Shown: positions 33,199-41,317 of the stretch, piece by piece
Position numbering within the stretch: position 1 is the first letter of the stretch
Layout of the letters: each line of letters begins with the position of its first letter
Assembly: GCA_900762325.1 (NCBI GenBank)
Contig: CAAFGG010000032.1
Span: forward strand, 92,070 to 156,069
Origin: an uncultured Collinsella sp.
GTDB taxonomy: Bacteria; Actinomycetota; Coriobacteriia; Coriobacteriales; Coriobacteriaceae
Reading direction: 5' to 3'
Length of the DNA: 64,000 nucleotides
Program-made: the position numbers and the translations under genes
Notes under the pieces: model-generated
The model's database searches: none
Told to the model about the DNA's origin: nothing
The model's input: the letters and a program-made list of their open reading frames with translations, nothing else

Positions 33199-33228
33199 GC
33201 CCGGGTTCGACATAGAGTCGGCCCGGGC
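33199..33228 (+). terminator. Hairpin after thiC
   Basis: GCCCGGGTTCGAC pairs imperfectly with GTCGGCCCGGGC and is followed by ATCTTT. A TATAAT at 33234-33239 directly follows and may be the -10 of thiD, which would make this a boundary between two units. Confidence 0.45.
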
Positions 33229-33285
33229 ATCTTTATAATGCTGGCTTATAGACCCATTTGATTCCGACCGAACAAGGGAGCGAAC

Positions 33286-34116
33286 ATGGATCGCAGTAAG
33301 GTACCTGCCGTTCTATCCATCGCAGGATCCGATTCCAGCGGTGGCGCCGGCATTCAGGCCGACATCAAGACCATCACGGCGCACCGCCTGTATGCCGAGA
33401 CGGCCATCACCGCCATCACCGCACAGAACACCCTGGGCGTCACCGCCGTGCAGAACATCTCCCCGGATATTGTCGCGGCGCAGATCGATGCCGTTTTTGA
33501 CGATATCCGCCCCAAAGCCGTCAAGATTGGCATGGTTTCCTCTGCCGAGATTATCGATGTTATCGCCGACCGCCTGAGCTCCTGGAACGCGACAAACGTG
33601 GTCGTCGACCCCGTCATGGTAGCCACCTCGGGCGCACGGCTGATTGCCGAAGATGCCGCCGAGGCGCTCACCCGCCGCCTGTTCCCGCTAGCGACGGTTA
33701 TCACGCCCAATATTCCCGAGGCCATGGCCCTGCTCGACTACGAGGTCGACTCCGAGCGCACGCAGCAAAATGCCGCCATGCTCCTCACCCGCCGCTTTGG
33801 CTGCGCATCCCTCGTTAAGGGTGGGCATCTTGTCAACGAGGCCAACGATGTACTGGCCGAACCCGCGCCACTCGATGACGAGGGCAACCATCTGGGAGAT
33901 CCACTCACCACGTGGTTCCGCCACAAGCGCATCGAGACCGACAACACGCACGGCACCGGCTGCACGCTCTCGTCCGCCATCGCCTGCGCGCTGGCCCAGG
34001 GCATGGATCTTGCCGACGCCGTCAACGCGGGCAAGGCATACCTGACAGGCGCTCTGGCCGCCGGCCTGAACATGGGCAAAGGTTCCGGCCCCGTCAATCA
34101 CATGTGGCAGTATTAA
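33286..34116 (+). CDS. thiD: Hydroxymethylpyrimidine/phosphomethylpyrimidine kinase
   Basis: ThiD phosphorylates HMP and HMP-phosphate, the step after ThiC. The 276-residue protein shows the ribokinase-fold signature SIAGSDSSGGAGIQADIKT, VVDPVMVATSGARL near residue 108, TPNIPEAMALL and the anion hole DNTHGTGCTLSSAIA near residue 223. CAAGGGAGCGAAC precedes the ATG. No TPP riboswitch lies in the 180 bases upstream, so it may use its own promoter. Confidence 0.92.
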   Translation: MDRSKVPAVLSIAGSDSSGGAGIQADIKTITAHRLYAETAITAITAQNTLGVTAVQNISPDIVAAQIDAVFDDIRPKAVKIGMVSSAEIIDVIADRLSSWNATNVVVDPVMVATSGARLIAEDAAEALTRRLFPLATVITPNIPEAMALLDYEVDSERTQQNAAMLLTRRFGCASLVKGGHLVNEANDVLAEPAPLDDEGNHLGDPLTTWFRHKRIETDNTHGTGCTLSSAIACALAQGMDLADAVNAGKAYLTGALAAGLNMGKGSGPVNHMWQY

Positions 34117-34125
34117 GATTCGCAG

Positions 34126-34170
34126 CCCAAACCACCGCAAAGGGGACAGACACCTTTGCGGCGGCTTGGG
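34126..34170. terminator. Long hairpin between thiD and a convergent gene
   Basis: CCCAAACCACCGCAAAGG (34126-34143) pairs with CCTTTGCGGCGGCTTGGG (34153-34170) with two G-U pairs, around GGACAGACA. It lies 10 bases after the thiD stop and 7 before the end of the convergent SGNH gene. Confidence 0.7.
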
Positions 34171-34176
34171 ATCGCA

Positions 34177-34836
34177 CTACTCACCGAGCATCTCTTGGAG
34201 CTTGGCTGCCACGGCGTGACCCAGGCTCTCGTGGCTTTCGGGCATCATATGCAGATAGTCGATATCGCCCGGCTCGGCAAAGTCGGCGGCATTCAAAAAG
34301 TCGCAGCCAAACTGCTCAGCCACATGTGCGTAGTACTCACCAAAATGCTCCGAGGCCTCGACAGAACGCTCGTCAAAATCGGTCATATATACATCGGCGA
34401 TTTGCGGCTTGATCTTGATAGGTGCCATCAGCAGAATACGCGGGCAGGGTGCGGCATTGGTCCAGGGAAATGCACGCACCGCGCGAATCAGCGCCATAGT
34501 GCCACGGGCAATATCGGAGGCCGTCACACCAAAGACCGTCTTGCAATCGTTAGTTCCCAGCATAATAACGATCGCATCCAGCGGCTTATGGGCCTCGAGC
34601 AGCATCGGCAGCGCGCGGATGCCGTTAAGATTGGTGTCCAAATGGCACATGTCGTCGCGTACCGTCGTGCGGCCGTTGAGGCCTTCTTCAATTACATGCC
34701 AGCCCTCGCCTAAGTCACGTTGGGCCACGCCACACCAGCGCACATCCCGCGCATAGCGCACCGCGGTGCCGTCGCGCATGCCCGCCGGATCGTAACCATA
34801 GGTGTTGCTATCGCCAAAGCATAGAACGTTTTTCAT
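34177..34836 (-). CDS. SGNH/GDSL-type hydrolase
   Basis: A 219-residue esterase-type protein. Block I with the catalytic serine is LCFGDSNTYGYD, the glycine block is EEGLNGRTT, block III is MLGTNDCKTVFG, and the C-terminal Asp/His block is DIDYLHMMPESH. There is no signal peptide, so it should act inside the cell. The closest known types are arylesterase-like or acyl-hydrolase SGNH proteins, but the substrate is unknown. It is upstream of nothing else on its strand in an obvious operon. Confidence 0.83.
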   Translation of the reverse strand: MKNVLCFGDSNTYGYDPAGMRDGTAVRYARDVRWCGVAQRDLGEGWHVIEEGLNGRTTVRDDMCHLDTNLNGIRALPMLLEAHKPLDAIVIMLGTNDCKTVFGVTASDIARGTMALIRAVRAFPWTNAAPCPRILLMAPIKIKPQIADVYMTDFDERSVEASEHFGEYYAHVAEQFGCDFLNAADFAEPGDIDYLHMMPESHESLGHAVAAKLQEMLGE

Positions 34837-34914
34837 CGTAAGCCCCTCGCTCGGTAAAAAACCGACGGGAGCAGCCTCTCCCGCCGGCTCGACCTATCTG
34901 TCAGCACGTACCGA

Positions 34915-36048
34915 TTACAGGTACTTGCGCCAATCGTCCTCGTCCTCATCATCCTCGGTAGCAGCCTGGGCCTGCTCGGCGGCGCGAGCTGCCGCAGCGC
35001 GAGCGGCAACCTGGGCATAGGACTCCTCGTTGCGCTCGGGGAAGTTTGCCAGCACGTGCTCGAACTTGGCAAAATCCTCATCCCAGCGCGTAGAAGGCAC
35101 GGCAAAGAAGACTTGCTTGACCTTAAAGTCGCCCGACGCGAGCTCCTTGCGGAAGAGCTCGGCCACGGCCTCTGCGTCAAAGCCGTTGTTGTCGCAGCCC
35201 CAAGCGCCCAGCACGAGCTTCTCGCGACCCAGCTCGTCGCAGATGGCAAGCACAAAGCGGATGCGGTCGCGCAGGGCATCCAGCAGAGCATCGTCGCTCA
35301 CGCGATACTCCTGGCGGGCGCGCTTAACGTTGGGCGCGGCGGCCACGATCACGTCGGCGTACGCATGCACGTGGTTGCGGTCGAAGCGCACCGCAGGCAC
35401 CACTAGGGCGCGGTTACGATAGAGCTCGCAGTTGATGTTGCGGCGACGGTTCTCGCCGTACCACTTACGCTGCTTATCGAGAACGTTGTACAGATACGAA
35501 TCGGCGCACAGCGTGGCCTCCTGGCCCAGATAACCCTGAATATAGCCACCGCCCGGGTTGGTGAACGAGGCAAAGGCGAGCACGGCCATGTCGCAGAACT
35601 GCGCATAGCCACGACCGTTGTCTAGGATGGCCTGCGTGGCGGAGGCATCGAGCACGGTGACCTCAGGCAGAACCGGAGCGGGCTCCTCAGCAGGCGCGGA
35701 CTCAGCTTCGGCGATTTCCTCGGCAGGCTCCTCGACGGGCTCAGGCGCTGCCTCGGTCTCGGGCGCCGCCTCGGTCTCGGCAGCCTCCGCGCCCTCGACG
35801 TCCTCGGCAACCTGTTCTTCGGCGGCCACAGCAGTCTGAACCTTGGCCTTCATCGCCGCGACAAAGCCAGCAGGCATACCGTCAAACTCGCGAACACCGG
35901 CAAGCGAACGCTCGATATCCTTGGCGCACGCTTCGGACACAGTTGCCACGTGACGCTCGGCGGCCTTGGCACGGGCCTCGCGCTTGGGATTGGGCTGACC
36001 CGCTCGGTTGGACCTGCGGTTACGGTTCCTGTTGTCGACGTCTGCCAT
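34915..36048 (-). CDS. PARG-like macrodomain protein (TIGR02452-like) with acidic linker
   Basis: The 377-residue protein has three parts. Residues 20-75 resemble the N-terminal region of microbial PARG-type proteins, 76-125 form a linker made of Glu, Ala and Pro, and about 126-340 form a macrodomain with ASFTNPGGGYIQGYLGQEA near residue 160, LGAWGCDNNGFD and VFFAVPST. The family removes ADP-ribose and its signature is GGG followed by QEE. Here GGG (166-168) is followed by Q176-E177-A178, so the second glutamate, usually catalytic, is replaced by alanine. A basic N-terminus and an acidic C-terminus (DDEDEDDW) are also unusual. Binding without cleavage is possible. Confidence 0.72.
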   Translation of the reverse strand: MADVDNRNRNRRSNRAGQPNPKREARAKAAERHVATVSEACAKDIERSLAGVREFDGMPAGFVAAMKAKVQTAVAAEEQVAEDVEGAEAAETEAAPETEAAPEPVEEPAEEIAEAESAPAEEPAPVLPEVTVLDASATQAILDNGRGYAQFCDMAVLAFASFTNPGGGYIQGYLGQEATLCADSYLYNVLDKQRKWYGENRRRNINCELYRNRALVVPAVRFDRNHVHAYADVIVAAAPNVKRARQEYRVSDDALLDALRDRIRFVLAICDELGREKLVLGAWGCDNNGFDAEAVAELFRKELASGDFKVKQVFFAVPSTRWDEDFAKFEHVLANFPERNEESYAQVAARAAAARAAEQAQAATEDDEDEDDWRKYL

Positions 36049-36185
36049 ACGTGGCCACCTTTCCTGTCGCTGCCGCTATCGGCTTTTCCCATCCATGATA
36101 CCCCGCCGCGTACAAAAAAGACGGCCCCGAAGGACCGCCTTTCGCATCGATTTACACGCACGGCAAACACCGCCGCAATTCGCCA

Positions 36186-36881
36186 CTAGTCGCGACGACC
36201 AAGGATGTTCAGGATGCGCAGGAACACGTTGATAATGTCCACGAACAGATTGGACGCCATGAGCACGGCGTTGGGCAGCGTAGGCGGCACCGTCATGGCA
36301 ACATAGGTGTCGTAGCCAATAAAGCCGGCGAACACCACGATCACGATCAGATCGGTGATGGTCTGCGAGACGCCCATGAACATCAGCACGATCTCAACCA
36401 GAATAGTGGCGAGCAGAATGCCAAAGCCGATGCCATATACGCGCTGGAAAAACTTGGGGAACGTCACGCCCAAGGCGCCAAAGACAAAGGTGATGGCGGC
36501 CGTGGCGATAAAGGCAGTGTTGATAGTGGGTAGGTCGTAGTTGGCAAGGCCAAACGACGCGGTCAGGCCAAAGGTACTCGCAAAGATTACGTAGCCCACA
36601 AGGGACAGGCCCACGGACTGCTTGCTGGCGGCAGCCGACATCATGACCATGCCGACGATGGTCAAAATAAACGAGCCAAAGACCAGCGGCAAGGCGGCGC
36701 CGCTCATCATCATGCGCGCAAACGACATGGTGCTCGTAAAGTAGGCGCCGGCGCCCATGGCGCAAAAGCCAAAGAAGATCAGGGCAGACATGGTGAGATT
36801 GTACGCGCGCGGCGACATCTCCTTGGCGCGGCTTGCACCGCTCTCGACGGGGCCGTTCTGATAGCCCTGGATATCGTTCAT
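36186..36881 (-). CDS. Bax inhibitor-1/YccA family membrane protein
   Basis: The 231-residue protein has seven hydrophobic segments and the BI-1 family pattern, including YNLTMSALIFFGF, the helix with GVTFPKFFQRVYGIGFGI, and the conserved IGYDTYVAMTV near residue 192, followed by ASNLFVDIINVFLRILNILGRRD. Bacterial members are pH-sensitive calcium leak channels or modulators of membrane proteases. GAAAGGACGAACCT precedes the ATG. It is transcribed alone. Confidence 0.85.
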   Translation of the reverse strand: MNDIQGYQNGPVESGASRAKEMSPRAYNLTMSALIFFGFCAMGAGAYFTSTMSFARMMMSGAALPLVFGSFILTIVGMVMMSAAASKQSVGLSLVGYVIFASTFGLTASFGLANYDLPTINTAFIATAAITFVFGALGVTFPKFFQRVYGIGFGILLATILVEIVLMFMGVSQTITDLIVIVVFAGFIGYDTYVAMTVPPTLPNAVLMASNLFVDIINVFLRILNILGRRD

Positions 36882-36965
36882 AGGTTCGTCCTTTCAAAAA
36901 GCGCCACAAATAACGGCGCAGTAGCTGACAAGATTCCTGTCATTGTACCCGAATGCCATACGTCC

Positions 36966-37304
36966 TTACCTACGGCGCTCGCCCTCGAGCGTACGGTCGA
37001 ATGCCCACACCCACCAACGCATCAGATGGGCCTGCGAGCCATCTGGTCGTTCACGCGTCTGGTCCTCCAGATACAACTCGGTCGCGTGCCCGCCAAAACG
37101 CACCTTATAGGTTGCCGTACGAATGCCGTGAACCGTCAGGCCAAACCCAGTGGTCGAGACAATCTCGTCAATCGTAAAGCAACGACCGTCGACCCAGCAG
37201 ACGGTGACCGGCACGACCTGTCCGCCCGCGAGGATGCGAGCCACGACGTCCACATACTGCTTGTGCACGCGCCGAGTTTTGCCATCTGTCTGTCGATATT
37301 CCAT
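36966..37304 (-). CDS. Hypothetical protein with basic, Trp-rich C-terminus
   Basis: The 112-residue protein begins MEYRQTDGKTRR and ends RWWVWAFDRTLEGERRR. It appears to be a small beta-rich domain (VPVTVCWVDGRCFTIDEIV) with no signal or membrane part. The only ribosome binding site, AGGAG, is just 2 bases from the ATG at 37304, so the start is uncertain. An ATG at 37325 would add 7 residues but has no such site. I do not recognise the family with confidence; small actinobacterial DUF6504-like proteins look similar. Confidence 0.6.
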   Translation of the reverse strand: MEYRQTDGKTRRVHKQYVDVVARILAGGQVVPVTVCWVDGRCFTIDEIVSTTGFGLTVHGIRTATYKVRFGGHATELYLEDQTRERPDGSQAHLMRWWVWAFDRTLEGERRR

Positions 37305-37554
37305 GTCTCCTATTATCGAACGCATGTTTGCATGTTGTAAAGCGAACAGACTGTGGTTTTGGAGTGTCGTAGCAATCGCACGTGTCCGCATGGCGTGTTA
37401 GCAAAAAGAATACCCGCGGTCAACAGGACTAATATTCAATTTTAGTGCCAAAAAATCCACTTCTCACGTCAGAACTCCGTTAAGAAACCCACAGGAGGTG
37501 ATACGATTTATCATGTTTTTGTAACGTGCCTGCAAACTTCGAGAAAGCCCATAT

Positions 37555-38604
37555 ATGGACGTAACGTTCTCAACCTTCCTCGGCCAAATTGTGTCGAACC
37601 CAGTCCTTGCCGTCACCGTGATCCTCGCGCTCGGCGCCATCTTCGTCAATGGATGGACCGACGCGCCCAACGCCATCGCGACCTGCGTCACTACGCGTTG
37701 CATGCCCGCCCGCGCCGCCATTCTCATGAGCGCCGCATTCAACTTCCTCGGCGTGCTCATCATGACGCACTTTAATGCGAGCGTCGCCAACACCATCTCA
37801 CATATCGTCGACTTTGGCGGAAACAGCACCATGGCGCTCGCGTGCCTCTGCGCAGCGCTGTTCTCCATCGTCGTCTACGGCGCCACAGCATCGCGTTTTG
37901 GCATCCCCACTTCGCAAAGCCACAGCCTTATCGCCGGCCTGACCGGTGCCGCCATCGCCCTCGGCGGCGCGAGCAGCGTCAACGTCCACGAGTGGATGAA
38001 GGTCATCTACGGCTTGGCGCTCTCCATCGGCCTGGGCTTTGTCATGGGCTGGGTCCTGTGCAAACTCGTCTCGATTCTTTTCGCCGCCGCCAACAGGCGA
38101 CGTGCCAATGTCTTCTTTAAATACGCTCAGATCGCGAGCGCTGCGGCCATGAGCTTTATGCACGGCGCGCAGGATGGACAGAAGTTCATCGGCGTGCTCT
38201 TTTTAGGCGTGGCCTTCGCAAACGGCCAGACCGGCGTCGGCGATGCCGGCATCCCCATCTGGATTATGCTGCTGTGCTCGGCCACCATGGGTATCGGCAC
38301 CAGCGTCGGCGGCGAGCGCATCATAAAGTCCGTCGGCCAGAGCATGGTTAAGCTCGAGAAGTATCAGGGCTTCTCCGCCGACCTCGCGGGCGCCGCGAAC
38401 CTGCTGCTTGCCACCCTTACCGGCATCCCCGTGTCCTCCACACACATCAAGACCTGCGCCATCATGGGCGTCGGTGCCGTCAAGCGCCTCTCGGCCATCA
38501 ACTTCGGCGTCGTTAAGGACATGATGTTCACCTGGTTCTTCACCTTCCCCGCCTGCGGACTCATCAGCTTTGTCATGGCCAAGCTGTTCATGATGTTCCT
38601 CTAG
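37555..38604 (+). CDS. pit: Inorganic phosphate transporter, Pit family
   Basis: Pit imports metal-phosphate by proton symport at low affinity. The 349-residue membrane protein has the two internally repeated family blocks, VNGWTDAPNAIATCV near residue 32 and SFMHGAQDGQKFIGV near residue 200. FGIPTSQSHSLIAGL and TGIPVSSTHIKTCAIMGVG make the second pair of matching repeats. The last helix ends at the C-terminus. The DUF47 gene follows after 67 bases, the usual partner of Pit. Confidence 0.9.
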   Translation: MDVTFSTFLGQIVSNPVLAVTVILALGAIFVNGWTDAPNAIATCVTTRCMPARAAILMSAAFNFLGVLIMTHFNASVANTISHIVDFGGNSTMALACLCAALFSIVVYGATASRFGIPTSQSHSLIAGLTGAAIALGGASSVNVHEWMKVIYGLALSIGLGFVMGWVLCKLVSILFAAANRRRANVFFKYAQIASAAAMSFMHGAQDGQKFIGVLFLGVAFANGQTGVGDAGIPIWIMLLCSATMGIGTSVGGERIIKSVGQSMVKLEKYQGFSADLAGAANLLLATLTGIPVSSTHIKTCAIMGVGAVKRLSAINFGVVKDMMFTWFFTFPACGLISFVMAKLFMMFL

Positions 38605-38671
38605 TCAAACCGAACGTCCATCTGGACCGCAACACTTCGCCCACCCGTCTTCGCCTCGAAAGGACCCACCC

Positions 38672-39295
38672 ATGGCTAAGAAACCCGATTCGTTCTACTT
38701 TGACAACTACGTCGCCTGCGCCGACCTCGCCGTCCAGGCCGCCGAGCTGCTTACCCAGATTTTTGAGAACTTCGATCCCGCGCAGATTCACGACATGCTC
38801 AATAAGATGCATGCGATTGAGCATGCGGCAGACAAGAAGCACCACGAGCTCGAAGACGCCCTGCTCACCGCCTTTATCACCCCGCTCGAGCGCGAGGATC
38901 TGGATCTGATGAGCTGCGCGCTCGACACCGTGCTCGACCGTATTGAGGGCGTCGTGCAGCGCGTCTACTTCACCAACATTCAGAGCATCCATCCCGACGC
39001 CATCGTCATCGCCCACAAGGTGACTGACGCCTGCCGCGCCATGAAAGACCTGATGGTCGAGCTGCCCAACTACCGCAAGTCCAAGACCCTGCGCGAACTC
39101 GTCATCCAGATCAACACCATCGAGTCCGAAGCCGACGAGCTCTATATCAACGCCATGCGCAACCTGCACGTTAACGGCAAGGACCCGCTCGAGGTCATCG
39201 CCTGGCGTGACGTGTACGCCTTCCTGGAGTACTGCGCTGACTGCTGCGAGAATGTGGCCGATGTCGTGGATTCGATTGTCATGAAGAACAGTTAA
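38672..39295 (+). CDS. DUF47/PhoU-like accessory protein of Pit
   Basis: A 207-residue all-helical protein of the DUF47 (PhoU-like) family, which is often next to Pit and thought to regulate it. Typical features are the repeated helices with acidic metal-binding residues: MHAIEHAADKKHHELEDALLTAFITP in parts, EREDLDLMSCALDTVLDRIEG, and near the end ALFL-like FLEYCADCCENVADVVDSIV. CGAAAGGACCCACCC precedes the ATG. It forms a two-gene unit with pit and ends before a long inverted repeat. Confidence 0.87.
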   Translation: MAKKPDSFYFDNYVACADLAVQAAELLTQIFENFDPAQIHDMLNKMHAIEHAADKKHHELEDALLTAFITPLEREDLDLMSCALDTVLDRIEGVVQRVYFTNIQSIHPDAIVIAHKVTDACRAMKDLMVELPNYRKSKTLRELVIQINTIESEADELYINAMRNLHVNGKDPLEVIAWRDVYAFLEYCADCCENVADVVDSIVMKNS

Positions 39296-39319
39296 TTGGG
39301 GGTACATGTCCCACCGGTC

Positions 39320-39398
39320 GCGGGCCCGGCCACTAATAACCTTTTTCACTCCGGCTGCAAGCAGAGTCGTTCAAAAGGTTATTAGTGGCCGGGCCCGC
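39320..39398. repeat. Perfect 26-bp inverted repeat after the pit-DUF47 unit
   Basis: Arms 39320-39345 and 39373-39398 are exact reverse complements, starting GCGGGCCCGGCCACTAATAA. The 27-base loop has no obvious structure. It begins 24 bases after the DUF47 stop. It may terminate that unit or be a mobile intergenic repeat. Confidence 0.75.
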
Positions 39399-39581
39399 TC
39401 CCTTATGCACCACCATTGGGAACTTTGGCTGATAGATTTAGCGCGACGGGGGTTTGGCTGAAGGGACCTTTGGTATCCGTTCGGACACTTTGGCCCTTGA
39501 TGAGCGTTTGGCTGATTGCTGCTTTGGGTACTCTTTGGGTTACTTTTGGTTTGTTTGATTTTTAATTTTAGGAGGGCTTGT

Positions 39582-40112
39582 ATGTCTTATTTGGATCTGG
39601 CTCGTGGTCGGTATTCTTGTCGTTCTTTTGAGGACCGTCCTGTTGAGCAGTCGGTAGTGGATGCCATTGTTGAGGCGGGGCGGATTGCTCCTTCTGCTTG
39701 TAATAATCATCCAGCCCGTGTGATGGTGCTGGATACGCCTGAGCTGTTGGAGAAGGCTGCTGCTTGTCAGCCTCGGTTTGCTCGTGATGGGTCTATCTTT
39801 GGCGCTCCGCTTATATTCCTTATTTGCAGCGTTACCGATGATGCCTGGGTGCGCCCGTATGATCAGATGAACTCGAGTGCCATCGATACTTCGATCGTCT
39901 GCGATCAGATGATGATGGAGGCCACTGAGCAGGGCCTGGGAACGTGCTGGGTATGCCATTTTAAGCCTGAGGTGGCACAGGAGCAGTTCAATCTGCCCAA
40001 GGGCGTCTATCCCTATCACATGCTCGTCTGTGGATATCCTGCCGACCACATCGCCGATCCCGAGCATCGCGAGGCCCGTACCATTCCCCTCTCCGACTTC
40101 CTCCTCAAGTAG
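39582..40112 (+). CDS. Nitroreductase family protein
   Basis: A 176-residue FMN-dependent nitroreductase-fold enzyme of the short type. The N-terminus LARGRYSCRSFEDRPV and APSACNNHPARVMV give the FMN-binding arginine, serine and asparagine positions, and ATEQGLGTCWVCHF follows near residue 120. The substrate is unknown. AGGAGGGCTTGT precedes the ATG. The first 70 or so codons prefer T in the third position while the rest of the gene uses C like its neighbours, and the upstream DNA is also T/G-rich. Confidence 0.85.
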   Translation: MSYLDLARGRYSCRSFEDRPVEQSVVDAIVEAGRIAPSACNNHPARVMVLDTPELLEKAAACQPRFARDGSIFGAPLIFLICSVTDDAWVRPYDQMNSSAIDTSIVCDQMMMEATEQGLGTCWVCHFKPEVAQEQFNLPKGVYPYHMLVCGYPADHIADPEHREARTIPLSDFLLK

Positions 40113-40220
40113 ATTTTGGGACATGCCCTAAAACCTATCCTTGACCGCTCACCGGTTCGCCGAGTTCTGCGCCACTATGTGCAGGGCTCGGTTTTTTATG
40201 TTGCGCGCCCCGGTACAGTC

Positions 40221-40252
40221 ATAAAAAAGGACCCGCAAGCTGCGGGTCCTTT
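40221..40252 (-). terminator. Intrinsic terminator of the divIVA end
   Basis: On the minus strand AAAGGACCCGCA pairs exactly with TGCGGGTCCTTT, and the T-run is extended by further T residues. It would end the long transcript through sepF, yggT and divIVA. Confidence 0.85.
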
Positions 40253-40278
40253 CTAGGCACTAAATTGTAGGCCGAATG

Positions 40279-40953
40279 TTAGTCCAGGTCGTCGGCAGCG
40301 AAGTTGTCGATCGGGGCGAAGGGATCGGCCACGGGGACAACCGGGTCAGCGACGGGCAGCGGCTCGGCGGGAACAGTCACCGCAGGAGAAGCGGCAGAAC
40401 CGACCGGCGTAGAGGCCATCAGATCGGCCGGGAAGGAGTTCTGGGCATCGTCCATAAAGTGCTGGATGAGCTTGAGATACTCGGCCTTGAACTCCTCACG
40501 GGAAGCTTTGAGACGATCGATCTCCTCGAGCTCGGCCTGCTTTTCGGTCAGAGCCTGGCGGATAACCTCGCGGGCCTTGGCGTCAGCCTCGTTGCGGATA
40601 CGCTCAGCGTTCTCGTTGGCATCGTTGACGATGGTCTCAGCGGTCTGCTGGGCAGCGATCAGGGCGGCGGAAATCTGGCGCTCCTGAGCGGAGAAGTCAG
40701 GGGCGGGAGCAGCCACGGGGGCGGCAGGAACGGCCTGGTCGGCGGTATCCTGAGCCTGGGCAAGCTGAGCCTGTGCATCGGCAAGCTGCTGCTCGGTAGC
40801 AGTCAGACGACCCTTAAGGTCAACGATCTTAGCGAGCATAGCGTCAACCTCGGAGGACAGCGTCTCCAAGAAGACGTCGACCTCGGCAGGATCGTAGCCA
40901 CGCTTGGCCTCAGAGAAAGTCTGAGCCTGGATGTCTGCAGGGGTAATAGCCAT
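40279..40953 (-). CDS. divIVA: DivIVA-domain polar/septal scaffold protein
   Basis: DivIVA recognises curved membrane at the septum and poles and recruits growth or division factors. The N-terminal domain shows ITPADIQAQTFSEAKRGYDPAEVDVFLE. A long coiled coil follows (residues about 35-65 and 90-165, with repeated Ala/Gln/Glu), broken by a Pro/Ala-rich stretch, and the tail is Pro/Val/Asp-rich. The 224 residues match actinobacterial DivIVA/Wag31-like proteins. AAAAAGGAGACTTGTT precedes the ATG. It closes the sepF-yggT-divIVA group. Confidence 0.88.
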   Translation of the reverse strand: MAITPADIQAQTFSEAKRGYDPAEVDVFLETLSSEVDAMLAKIVDLKGRLTATEQQLADAQAQLAQAQDTADQAVPAAPVAAPAPDFSAQERQISAALIAAQQTAETIVNDANENAERIRNEADAKAREVIRQALTEKQAELEEIDRLKASREEFKAEYLKLIQHFMDDAQNSFPADLMASTPVGSAASPAVTVPAEPLPVADPVVPVADPFAPIDNFAADDLD

Positions 40954-41014
40954 AACAAGTCTCCTTTTTCATCGCCTCGGCGCTACACGCCCGACGTAAG
41001 TTACTAAGTCAGTT

Positions 41015-41296
41015 CTACACGAGTATACCTATAAGAAGCTGCAGAACCAGCCTCTGCACCAACTGCAACGCAATAATCGCAACGACCGGCGAAAAATCGA
41101 TACCGCCCATCGGCGGGATGAAACGACGGAACAGGTTGAGCCACGGACCGCACACGCTATCAAGCACCGCGGCAATATCCTGAAGCAAACCACCCTGCTT
41201 CATGGGAATCCACGTCATAAAGCAGTAGACGACAATGAGCGTGGAATAGAAGTTGAACAGCGTGTTGACCAGCTGGACGATAGTGTAGATGTTGAT
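41015..41296 (-). CDS. yggT: YggT family membrane protein with an apparent AUC start
   Basis: The 93-residue product has two membrane helices and the YggT signature FRRFIPPMGGIDFSPVVAIIALQL. The reading frame continues upstream of the first ATG through a full first helix (NIYTIVQLVNTLFNFYSTL) back to the sepF stop, without any ATG, GTG or TTG in the expected place. GAGGAG (plus-strand 41303-41308) lies exactly 6 bases before an ATC codon at 41296. Starting there gives a normal-length YggT, whereas the first ATG would delete helix 1. Non-standard initiation, or a point difference in this genome, explains the pattern best. Confidence 0.7.
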   Translation of the reverse strand: MNIYTIVQLVNTLFNFYSTLIVVYCFMTWIPMKQGGLLQDIAAVLDSVCGPWLNLFRRFIPPMGGIDFSPVVAIIALQLVQRLVLQLLIGILV

Positions 41297-41317
41297 GGGA
41301 ATCTCCTCGTCTTGTCT

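Noticed and set aside
39500..39565. 21-codon hydrophobic ORF (starts MSVWLIAALG) before the nitroreductase gene
   Set aside because: There is no ribosome binding site, and the translation simply reflects T/G-rich DNA with TTTGG repeats.
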